Source of the DNA: Paralichthys olivaceus
Lineage: Eukaryota; Chordata; Actinopteri; Pleuronectiformes; Paralichthyidae
Reading direction: 5' to 3'
Length of the DNA stretch: 64,000 nucleotides
Assembly: GCF_024713975.1 (NCBI RefSeq)
Contig: NC_091106.1
Coordinates: 13,976,501-14,040,500 of the forward strand
A program made the translations under genes and the position numbers. Under the pieces are notes generated by a model, which was given only the letters and a program-made list of their open reading frames with translations, searched no databases and was not told the DNA's origin. Positions 55,230-64,000 of the stretch are shown in pieces. Within the stretch, counting starts at the first letter, position 1. Every line of letters starts with the position of its first letter.

Positions 55230-56618
55230 ATGGTGACTGTGACCACGGTCCTGCAGTTTTTGGGCCTGTTTGTCACAGAGCTCATCAGCTCGATCACCGA
55301 CTGGTTCCAGACCAAACCAGCATGGGCCAACCTGGAGGTGCTGGAGGACACAGAGCTGAAGACCACAGGAGGAGGTGAGCCAGGCCACAGAATCAAGTAG
55401 AAACTACATCACATATTCTTCAAATTACTTCTCTCTTTGTGCTACTGTCCGTCCACCACAGCTCAAACCCAATAAAGAAGAGGGAATTTTGTACTAGACT
55501 GACAACTTGATTTATCTAACCCATGTTAACTTCAGGTAAATTTTTGAGTTTACGGTGAGGATTTTGTTCCCCTCACTTCTACAGGAAGTGCATCAGGAAT
55601 GGATCTTTAAATTGATCACAAACAGGAAGACATTTTTACAAAAACAGAAAATAAAAAAGTAAACCCATCTAAACTGAGGAATTGTATTGATTTGACACAA
55701 AATGAGCAAATGACATTCATGAATACTCAAAACAAAGTTAATCCCTGAGATGATCAAAACCCTGCATTTGGCACCTCAGATTATCTACGACAGTTATTAA
55801 CCCACTGACTATGGACGTCTTTATCTTTTCTTTATCTTCTGTTTTTTTTAGTCCATGAAAAACACAAAGCCAAAACCCTGTGGGAGAAGACTGGAGCTGT
55901 GGTCGTGGTTGTACGACGACCTGGATGATTATTGTGCAGAGAGGTATGAAATCACAAGCCTGAGCTCTGTATTCCCCTCACTGGTGATTTATGCTATTTG
56001 TGCTTCTGTCTTTGCAGGAGGCCGCTGAGCTGTCCTCTCTCAAGTCCCAGCTGCAGGACCTTGAAGTCCCGCTTTTTGCCGTGGTGAAAGAAAACCTTGG
56101 CAAAGAGCTGGACAGCTTCAAGAAGTACTTCTCTGGGAAAGTCTACGTGGATCAACAGGTCTGTTTTTGTAAAGCCCCTCCCCTACACATGCCTTTAGGA
56201 TATTAAGTCACACATGGAGGGGTTACATAGTTTGAGCCAATAAGCTGCTTTTATATTTTTCTCACAGAGAAATTTCTATGGCCCACAAAAACGATGGATG
56301 TTTCTCTCCATGTTCCTGCGTGTCGGTGTGTGGAGGAACCTGTGGCGGGCTTATCGAAGGGGCTTCAGGGGAAACCTGAGAGGTGAAGGACTTGTCCTGG
56401 GTGGAGTCTTCGTCATTGGACCCGAAGATCAGGTTTGGTAGAATTCATATTATCTGACAAGTGGATCTGGGTGTTTTCTTGTGTTATGATTGTGTGTTTT
56501 TTATTTTTCCTCTCAGGGTATTCTCCTGGAGCACCGTGAGAAGGAGTTTGGGGATAAAGTGAATATGCTGGCGGTCCTCAGAACAGCCCGGAAAATGCAA
56601 AACAACCTGGCAACATAG
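55230..56618 (+). CDS. prxl2a: PRXL2A/selenoprotein U1, copy 1, with selenocysteine at residue 74 (214 aa)
   Basis: Coding exons 55230-55374, 55852-55943, 56018-56158, 56268-56432 and 56517-56618 join in frame to 214 residues if the TGA at 55926-55928 is read as selenocysteine. The motif is RRPG-U-LLC-RE, whereas mammalian PRXL2A has RRPGCFLCRE. Residues 1-25 are hydrophobic (a signal-anchor-like start). A thioredoxin-fold core of the AhpC/TSA-like PRXL2 family follows, with LWEKTGAVVVVVRRPG, LSSLKSQLQDLEVPLFAVVKE and GLVLGGVFVIGPEDQGILLEHREKEFGDKV. It is a redox-regulatory protein; fish SelU1 is an established selenoprotein. A SECIS element is present in its 3' region (57498-57562). A pseudogene is unlikely: every splice site and all other codons are intact, and the TGA falls exactly on the catalytic position in both copies. 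Confidence 0.93.
55926..55928 (+). other. UGA selenocysteine codon (copy 1)
   Basis: The TGA follows CCT GGA and precedes TTA TTG TGC, giving a U-x-x-C redox motif. It lies 16 nt before the exon end. Reading continues in frame through the next three exons with strong family similarity. Confidence 0.92.
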
Positions 56619-57046
56619 AGCTCAGAATGTGAACGTTTGTTAGTGTGGCATTGCGTCATAGTGGATGATGTGGCCAAAAATTATATCAAGATAAAATGAT
56701 AGATATTGATAATTATCACCGTAAATATCATCAGGTTTAAAGACAGATTTTTTGGTTATATAAGTATATGTTATACCTCCTCACTGTGTTTACACAATGC
56801 ATAAGCAATAATCATCAATGTAGACCATATTAGACGCCTGTTGCTGCTGATAAAAATTATGTTGCGATAATTTGAATGCCCAGTTCTATGTTATAGTGTT
56901 TCCAGATTCATGTCTTTCAGTCTGAGGCTGGATTTTTGTCTACATCACTGTACCATGACTTACAACACATATAACACAAACTCTGCTCATGCTGCAGCTG
57001 CATGATCTCAATGTGTTTTAGCTGCTGCTGGTTTCAGGGTGTGTTA

Positions 57047-57409
57047 AAGGGATAGTTCACCCTAAAATAAAAATTCACTCATTGTTCCAACTCTAAAACT
57101 TTTGGAGTTTCAGGGGTAAACAGCGTTGCAGACAGATCCAGTACAATTGAAGGAAATGGTGACTCCTCAAACGTATATAAACAACAGAAAACCCCCCACA
57201 ACATGTTTGCATAATACGTTTGAAGACTCTGTCACCATTTACTTCAACTGTATTGGATTTGGCTGCAGCACTGTTTACCCCATAGACTGTATATAAAGAG
57301 GTTTACCCCTGAAACAGTATTTTGTGGACTCAAGCACTTTACCCACCCCCTCCCCCATAGTGGTGAGTAGATAATGAGTGCATTTTCATTTTGGGGTGAA
57401 CTGTCCCTT
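57047..57409. mobile_element. 363-bp terminal-inverted-repeat element (MITE-like)
   Basis: The left end AAGGGATAGTTCACCCTAAA and the complement of the right end (AAGGGACAGTTCACCCCAAA) match over about 35 bp with few differences, extending to CACTCATT. No open frame is inside. Internal blocks (TTTCAGGGGTAAACAG and its complement) are also inverted. The ends and interior resemble a frequent non-autonomous repeat in teleosts. It sits in the 3' region of prxl2a copy 1. Confidence 0.8.
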
Positions 57410-57497
57410 GAAGCGCAGCAACAACTAAAATGTGCCACTTTATAAAGTTTATTTTCCACTGTCTGCAAACCTGGTCTTGGAAGTGTGATGTTGTTTC

Positions 57498-57562
57498 GTG
57501 TGTTTTAATGAAGATCTGTTTCTAAAACTCTGCAGAGAGACACAGCTCTGATGTCCACACAC
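57498..57562 (+). promoter_or_regulatory. SECIS element (form 2) of prxl2a copy 1
   Basis: Lower helix: GTGTGT at 57498-57503 pairs with ACACAC at 57557-57562. The quartet is ATGA (57508-57511) opposite TGAT (57549-57552). The upper helix is 57513-57523 with 57538-57548, 11 positions with two T-C mismatches. Unpaired AAAA is at 57524-57527, then a mini-stem CTC/GAG (57528-57530 with 57535-57537) closed by TGCA. The quartet-to-AA distance of 12 nt fits the family rule. It directs selenocysteine insertion through SECISBP2/EEFSEC binding. Confidence 0.9.
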
Positions 57563-57657
57563 TAACTCATCACTTTAAAACAAGACAGAGTTGTGACGAC
57601 GTGATGGAGAATAAACAGCTGAAGTGATGGATGGCTCTGTTCTGTTCGACATCTCAT

Positions 57658-57663
57658 AATAAA
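57658..57663 (+). terminator. Poly(A) signal of prxl2a copy 1
   Basis: AATAAA, about 95 bp after the SECIS, is followed by GT-rich sequence (57690-57715). Another AATAAA lies at 57610-57615. Both leave the SECIS within the mRNA. Confidence 0.65.
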
Positions 57664-57719
57664 ACAGTGCTCATGTCCCGCTGATGTAAAGTCTCTGTGT
57701 TTGTTTATTACCTGTGTCT

Positions 57720-58210
57720 GTGTCTTCTTATGTCTCCGTGCTCACACTCTTCCTGTGCGTTCACGTGCTCCTCGGGAAAATTCACTTTTTCCAAGTTTGT
57801 TAAGACTTCGGCGTGTTCATGTACACAAAATACTCTGTGCTGTTTTTATGTGTTTGTGGCGTTTAAATTAAATGACTCTGCCTAAGATTTGCATGGTATA
57901 GAAAAGTGAGGACAAGGGATCAGGTGTGTTTGAAATAGGGATGAAGTGGACATTTGCAATTTGACAAGATGATGTTAGAAGCTACTTCTCAGAGCTGATT
58001 GTAAAATGACTGAAAATGATGACGGTCTCGTGCACCAAACTTTTCACTGACTTATTGAGTATCTCTTTTTTTTTTTTTTTTTTAAACTCAAAGTTCTTTA
58101 TTCATAAGCAGAAATTCTTAAATTCTCCACCTAAAGGTTCTAAAACGTGAATCAGCATTTAAACCACCCATTTAATTAGAGAATATAGGCTATAGAGAAA
58201 AGATTAAAGA

Positions 58211-58247
<37 letters not shown>

Positions 58248-58430
58248 CACTGAGCAGCCTATACTTTTATGATTTTTCTTGCATTTCTACACATATATAT
58301 CTCACTACTCTATATGTACAATGTGTTGTCAACGTTATACCTTTTATCTCTTTTTGTTGTTTTTATTTGATTAACTTAAAAAAATAGCCGGGAGCTCATT
58401 TTTACTATTATTCCGACAACACTTGAATGC
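57720..58430. other. Spacer between the two prxl2a copies
   Basis: AT-rich, with a poly(T) run near 58065-58083 and (AT)n at 58211-58244. No gene is seen. Confidence 0.55.
58211..58244. repeat. (AT)n microsatellite
   Basis: About 16 alternating TA units. Confidence 0.95.
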
Positions 58431-58439
58431 ACTTTCTTG

Positions 58440-58542
58440 TAGCATCCGGCCATCTTGTTCTATTAGTTTCCCTGCTCTCTGTGCCTCTGGATCGTTTAAC
58501 TCTCCTGCGTGTGATCGGGTCGGTGCTGCTTCATTGGCGGAG
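58440..58542 (+). other. Probable first (non-coding) exon and promoter of prxl2a copy 2
   Basis: GC-richer sequence with an ATTGG (inverted CCAAT) at 58533-58537 ends at GCGGAG|gtgagtga (donor at 58543). GCTAA/TTAGC motifs follow at 58616-58670. The start site is not visible. Confidence 0.45.
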
Positions 58543-60634
58543 GTGAGTGAGTCAACTGACCTGCAACTATAATAACATGTCGACAGACGGTCTGTGTGCA
58601 GGTGCTGTGTCTGTGTTAGCTACTGACACACTCGCCGAACACAGGCACCACAGTTAGCTGAATGCTAATGTAGCCGCCGTCTGTCCCGCAGCACTGACAG
58701 CAACTCTGTGAACTCTGCAGGGCACCGACAGTGTGTTTGGGTTGTGTAATAACCCCGAGGCCTCTGATCGTAATGTTTCTCTTCGGTCACAGTTTTAACT
58801 GCAGGAGAAGTCAGTGATTACGAATCGATCGGATCAAGGTCATCACCTGTGTCCTGTGGGATGTCAGGGTCAGAGTTTCCACCACCTCACCTTTACTGCG
58901 TTTACTGTTTCTAAATCAGCAAGATACCAAACATGTATTTACAGCTGCGGGATTATTAATACACCAAATATCAGCTCGTGTGTCAAAGATGCAAGTCACC
59001 ATTGTTTTGTTTATTACAGTTACTGAAGTATTACACGTTGGACTGTTCTGTCAAACGAGATGTGACCAGTCAAAGTCAAACACGCTTTCTTAGGCCACAT
59101 TTCCCTTCAAGAGGATAACATTTGGTTTCCACTGGTTTCTCATGTGAAATCACAAAATATTAGAGGAGAGCCCTTCACTAATCAAATGATCAAATTAGCC
59201 TTTTTCATTTCATTGATTTCCCTTCTTGTAATTTAATAATTATTCTCCTCCAACCCTAATTTGAACTCATTTTCTCCCTCAGCCCCTCTCCCTCCTCCCT
59301 CCTCCCTCTCCTTTCACCCTCAGCTGTTTCACATATTCCAGGATATTTGCCACAGAAATTAAAAGGATTAATAGATAATAAGAAATACAAGGCAAGGGAA
59401 GCACTCAATAATTACAGAGGTAAAAATATGTCTCTGTGCAAATAGTCAACAAATTGTAAAGTATCACATAGAACAGATTAGAAACCCTTTGTTTTCATGA
59501 CACAAGAGAAAAGCATCACTGAATTAGAGGTGCTACCACTGAAAGCAGTTCTATAGAAAAACACGTTTAAAATCCGACAAAATTATCCACTGCTGATTAA
59601 ATGTCATTCATGTGTGTGACAGTGTGACGAGTGTCAGATGATTTGAGGTGGAATGACCCTCGTGCAACTCTTCATCATGTGTCAGTAGCAGTGTTGGAGG
59701 CTCGCTCAGCGCTCTGCTGCACACACATTCATGAAAACCAGACGCTTGTTTGTGTCACAGATAGGGGTGTATCTCTCTCTCTCTCTCTCTCCCTCCCTCT
59801 CTATTGTTTGCATTTTTCAGCTCTTCCTCCTCCCACTTGTCAGTTCTCAAATGCATTTTTGAGATTCATGAGCTGAGTCTCAGGCGACAGAGTATCTTCT
59901 TCACACTTTGGAAACTGAAAAAAGTTAGTATAAATTATTTCTTATAAATTATTTCTTCTCTTATAAGATGGATACGATATAAGATAAATACTTTTACACC
60001 AAGGTACAATTAAAGTTATTATTTTCATTACAACAACCACAACAACCTGTTCCGTGGCTCAAATTTTTTTACTGAATTACCTTTTTATTACAATTTATTC
60101 TTCCTCTAGCCATGGGTTTTATTATTTTTCTTGTGAAGCACTTTGTAACTTTGTTTAGATAAGTGCTATACAAATGCAGGTATTATTTTTATTATTATTA
60201 TTATTTGATCTTTTTAAAACATATTGTCGTCTTGTGTGTAATATCTGCAAAACTGGTAATTTTGAATAGTGCACAGTGCATTGACATCTGTGTCTTATTC
60301 TTATACTTTTGAGTTTTCAGTTCACTCTGTGTGTTGCTATGTTTACTTGACAAACAAGAGAACTTGACGTTTCGGAACGGAAGATTTATTTGTGTCAACC
60401 ACACATTTTCAGCTTTATCTTGGTCTCATCTACACCTTTCACGCTCTGCAGGGTGATAACTTTAAAAAAACCTGGCTGAGCAGTTTAACTGTTTGTGTAA
60501 TCTTGAATTAATCCATGCAATCAAAAGTGGGCCTTTTGAAAGTTGGGCTGCAGTACAGATGGGATGTTTTTTTCTGGCATGGCACAGCTGGTTTAACTTT
60601 CATAGACAAGACGTTGTGTGTTTCTCTCTTTCAG
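58543..60634 (+). other. First intron of prxl2a copy 2
   Basis: It contains a (TC)n tract at 59772-59790 and a hairpin-like repeat tail at 60133-60205. No coding exon is supported. Confidence 0.5.
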
Positions 60635-60877
60635 TGAAATCTTGAGGGGGGGTGTATAGTCAGGCTTTTTTCCTGGTCCAGATGTTGGCTCTGTCTAGAT
60701 GCTCCCCATCTGTGAGGAGGTCTCTCTCCATGCACTGCTCTGCCCTCTCTCTGGGGAGCGTTACCGTGAGCAGCCAGTCCTCCTCCACAGCATGGCCCCA
60801 GTTTTTAAGAACCCACAGAGCTCTGTTTCACCAAAGTAGAGCCAAATCCAGTCCCGAGCCAAACAAGCCCCCTCCAG
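60635..60877 (+). CDS. Alternative 5' exon of prxl2a copy 2 with mitochondrial-type leader (or separate small ORF)
   Basis: An acceptor (TCTCTCTTTCAG at 60634) opens the exon, and an ATG at 60682 starts MLALSRCSPSVRRSLSMHCS. The next ~45 residues are rich in Ser, Arg and Ala and almost lack acidic residues, like a mitochondrial presequence. Without splicing the frame stops at TAG 60889-60891 (69 aa). A CAG|GCAAGG donor at 60878 would splice to the copy 2 acceptor at 61516 in frame. That adds 77 residues before the MGMWS start and gives a protein of 289 residues. No comparable exon was seen for copy 1. Splicing and localisation are inferred. Confidence 0.5.
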
Positions 60878-61550
60878 GCAAGGACATGTAGCATTTGACT
60901 GATAACTGTTCTCTGTCACAACCCAAACAATCAGAGCTTGCAAGATTAATGTCTCCTAAATAGTTAGATCTTAAGATTAACTTCAGGCCAGAGTCTAATC
61001 AACCAAACATGACTGTGCTGAAACTGCTTCATTAAGGCAAAAATGATTTTCTTGGTGTTATGTGACAGTAAACAGTCTTATTTATTTCCTGTTTGATAAG
61101 TGAATAAATGAAAACATGTTGCAGCGAAAAGAAGAGTAAGTTGATGGAATGATATCGAACTTTGCTCAAGACAAAATCTGCAAATGTGTGTTTTAATGAT
61201 TTCTCTTAATTCTCTAGCTTCTTTAAAATCCCTTCTTAAAACGTTTCTTTTTATGAAAGCTTTTACAAATTATTGATTCTTATTTGCACTGAATAATCCT
61301 ATTTAAGTATATGATTCTATCTATTTTATTTTCTCTGCTCATGTTTTTCCTTTTATTCTCAGTGTGTAATTCACTGTTTCACATTAAGAAGAGGGTTATA
61401 AAATAAAGTTTCAGATGTCCATATATTCTTTCTTTTTTAAGGCTGCAAAAAAAATGTAGAAGTTGTTTTTGCATTGTGACCTGCTCACACATGTTTTTCG
61501 CTCTCTGTGCTGCAGTGTTTTCCTCTGGGCTGGAGGAGGAACTGTTCGGG

Positions 61551-63576
61551 ATGGGGATGTGGTCGCTGGGTCTGGGGGCTGTCGGAGCCGCCCTGGCCGG
61601 GATCTTCCTGGCCAACACTGATTTGTGTCTGCCTAAAGCTGCCAAGGCATCGCTGGAGAACCTGGGAGATGCTGACCTGCGCTCCACCGTAGATGGTAGG
61701 TGGGCTTTCTGATTGGCTGTTTTAATAGTGTCACCCTATGTTAATCTTGTTTCTTCTTAACAACTCATAAACCCATTAGGAATTAACAGTACATCAGCAC
61801 AAGAATCGACCATTCATAGTTTTCTTTACTGTTGCATGAGGGGCATTCTTTGTACATGTAGTGAATGATGTGTTGTATGTTGCACATAAGGCTAAGCTGC
61901 TTTCTTACATCAGCTGGTTGTACAGATTAGATCACTTAGCCTGAAGCTGAAGGCCCTGTGTTATTCATCATAAGCATATTCAGCATATACATGTTCCCTG
62001 TGACCATGAACAAGATCTTTATCTCCATTTGAAGGCTACATTTGTATCTTCCGCACTAAAGTGTGAATAAGTTCTTGCAGGTCTTTGCTGAAGACGAACT
62101 TGTTTTCGAAACTGTTTCTTGTTTTGTCTGCAGATGCCACAGTCATCAAAGCAAGGAGCCTGTGGGAGACGAACGGGGCCGTGGTCATGGCCGTACGACG
62201 GCCTGGATGATTTTTGTGCAGAGAGGTGATCACATGTTTCTGAGTTTTTATTCAGAGTGTATTTCCGTCACATCTTCTCTGATGGTATTATCTCTCTCTC
62301 TCTCTCTGTAGGAGGCCTCTGAGCTGTCCTCTCTGAAGCCCCAGCTGGAAGAGCTCGGGGTCCCTCTGGTCGCCGTGATAAAGGAGAACGTCGGCACAGA
62401 GATCCAGGACTTCAGACCGCACTTCGCTGGGGACATCTACGTAGATGAAATGGTTAGCATCAGATCTTGTCCTTTCACAGTTTCGTATTATTTCCTTTTT
62501 CTCATAGTAAGATAAGAGAGATGTTTTCCTGTGTTGCGGTATTATAAAGATGCAGCACAGATGCAGCAAGCTCTATTTGACTCATGCTTGCATTATCATT
62601 CATCAAGTTTTTATCTTGCACGTAGAAAGACAGACCTCATAGTTTCAGCCTCATTTTTTTTTGGGCTTTTTATAATCTGGTTTATAAAAACCCCAGGTTT
62701 ACATATTCAAGTCTGAGCAGTAATTCGAAACCAAGTTGGAAGTGAATAAAATAAATTTTTGTTCTGTAAAAGAAAATAATTAGAAGAACTGACATTTTTT
62801 AGTAATAAAACCAGCAGAATGGATGTTTTTGGTAAAAGATTTTTACCTAAACAATCAACTGATTTATCACAAATCATGGCCAAACAATTGAATCTCTATA
62901 GAGCTTGGGTGTGGATCTTGTAGTTTATTAGTGGAACATGTCATGACCATTCAATTGCACTTAACATCATTTTAACAGTCTTTCTACGGGTAATAGATTA
63001 TTCATCATTAGTGATTACAGGGGAATGAAAACAAGTTGCATATCTATATTATAAAAAAATGAGAAATTCCCTCTGCATTTATCTGCTACTAGGTTCAGTG
63101 ATAAAGAATCAGTAAATACATATTTTATTAGAGAAAAAATCATGTTGTGAATTCAAAAATAGAAAAAAATTACGTTCATCTTATATTGTCTGTTTCTGAA
63201 CTGAAACCATGTGATTACAGAAACTCTTCTACGGTCCGCTGCAGAGGAAGATGGGGGGTCTGGGGTTCATTCGCCTCGGCGTGTGGCAGAACTTCATGCG
63301 GGCCTGGAGGTCAGGTTACCAGGGCAACATGAACGGCGAGGGCTTCATCCTGGGGGGAGTGTTTGTCATTGGGCCAGGAGACCAGGTAGCGCAGCACACA
63401 CCTGGACTAAGATACGATTCGGTTCAGCAGAGCTTCACAAAGCAGGCGTCTGTAATTTAACTGCATGTTGTGTTTTGCAGGGGATTCTCCTGGAACACCG
63501 CGAGAAGGAGTTTGGAAATAAAGTGGATGCTGCAGATGTTTTAGAGGCCGTCAAGAAAATTGTTCCAGCCAAATAA
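61551..63576 (+). CDS. prxl2a: PRXL2A/selenoprotein U1, copy 2, with selenocysteine at residue 74 (212 aa)
   Basis: Coding parts 61551-61695, 62134-62225, 62312-62452, 63221-63385 and 63481-63576 join in frame to 212 residues with TGA at 62208-62210 read as selenocysteine. The motif is RRPG-U-FLC-RE. The start MGMWSLGLGAVGA matches the mammalian PRXL2A MGMWSIGAGALGA start, and the exon with its 5' leader begins at 61516. A hydrophobic N-terminal segment precedes the thioredoxin-fold core (LWETNGAVVMAVRRPG, LSSLKPQLEELGVPLVAVIKE, GGLGFIRLGVW, GFILGGVFVIGPGDQGILLEHREKEFGNKV). Its first four coding exons are 145, 92, 141 and 165 nt, exactly as in copy 1. The tract before exon 62312 is a (TC)n run. 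It is closer to mammalian PRXL2A than copy 1 is. Its SECIS must lie beyond the window if it is functional. Confidence 0.93.
62208..62210 (+). other. UGA selenocysteine codon (copy 2)
   Basis: TGA between CCT GGA and TTT TTG TGC, at the same residue and same exon position as in copy 1. Confidence 0.88.
62453..63220 (+). other. Longest internal intron of prxl2a copy 2
   Basis: AT-rich with no exon or repeat of note. The same intron in copy 1 is only 109 bp. Confidence 0.6.
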
Positions 63577-64000
63577 ATCCTTCAAAGAGCATGCTGGATT
63601 CAGATCACAACTAGAACTGCGTAGTATTCAAATTTTCAGTTTGACGTGCTGAGTCCACCCATCACTGAATTATGATTATTACAATAACTTTGACATATGT
63701 TTATGTTGTCTAACATCACATTAATTTACTTTCGTTTACAAAAACAGCTATGAAATACAGAAGAGGGACAGTAATAGAGTATTTCTCTTTACCTCCGCAG
63801 ACACTTTAGAAGTTTCTTTAAAACGGGTATTATGAAGAGGTAGGGATTTAAAGGCAGCGTTCTCATTCAGGTACATCGTGCATTACTTTTAAGTTCACTT
63901 GAAATTTTTAATGAAGTTCCTGTTGTTTTGTTTGCTTCTCCTGCTCCGGTGCATAAATGTGTCTCAAACATGGTTGACAGGTGTGTGTGCGCGTGTGTGT
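63577..64000 (+). other. Start of the 3'UTR of prxl2a copy 2
   Basis: An AATAAA overlaps the stop codon. ATGA occurs near 63672, 63750, 63831 and 63911, but none has a paired TGAT quartet with a helix of the right length, so no SECIS is found here. The window ends in a GT repeat. Confidence 0.5.

Noticed and set aside
55926-62210. Reading the two in-frame TGAs as evidence of pseudogenes
   Set aside because: Both fall on the same catalytic residue, all splice sites and remaining codons are intact, and copy 1 has a SECIS.
63750-63960. SECIS candidates in the 3' region of prxl2a copy 2
   Set aside because: ATGA motifs are present but none has a TGAT partner with a helix of suitable length.

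Overview
The window is nuclear DNA of a bony fish, most likely a percomorph teleost. Its genes have many short exons with GT-AG introns. Dinucleotide microsatellites are abundant, several intronic repeats are of kinds common in teleost genomes, and two neighbouring peroxiredoxin-like genes carry an in-frame TGA (selenocysteine) where mammals have cysteine. No prokaryotic, viral or CRISPR-like features are present. I saw no tRNA or rRNA gene by eye.

Layout. (1) 1-2698, + strand: the last two exons of an unidentified basic, low-complexity protein, cut by the window edge. (2) 5884-7539, - strand: a C2H2 zinc-finger protein with 11 intact fingers, followed upstream (7.6-9.9 kb) by its promoter region, which is dense in GCTAA/TTAGC motifs. 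(3) 11423-14661, + strand: a seven-exon TRIM16-like B-box/coiled-coil/PRY-SPRY gene without a RING. (4) 16.9-38.0 kb, + strand: tmem150a, seven coding exons with very large, repeat-filled introns. (5) 41996-47922, - strand: mat1a, ten coding exons, convergent with tmem150a. (6) 48.1-54.9 kb: a repeat-rich stretch without a convincing gene. (7) 55230-56618 and 61551-63576, + strand: two tandem prxl2a genes (selenoprotein U1 family). Both have identical coding-exon lengths for the first four coding exons and both encode a U-x-x-C redox motif.

The most notable system is the tandem selenoprotein U pair. Copy 1 has a textbook form-2 SECIS element at 57498-57562, about 0.9 kb after its stop codon. 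A 363-bp terminal-inverted-repeat element lies between the stop codon and the SECIS. Copy 2 has the same UGA at the same residue (74), but its SECIS is not in the 424 bp of downstream sequence available. An upstream exon (60635-60877) could add an arginine/serine-rich mitochondrial-type leader to copy 2 through a GC-AG intron that keeps frame.

The MAT1A-PRXL2A neighbourhood matches human 10q23, while TMEM150A lies near MAT2A in human. The fish block therefore joins pieces of both MAT regions. MAT1A makes S-adenosylmethionine in liver; TMEM150A is a plasma-membrane protein linked to PI4-kinase recruitment; PRXL2A proteins are thioredoxin-fold redox proteins. There is no sign of co-transcription: each gene has its own UTRs.
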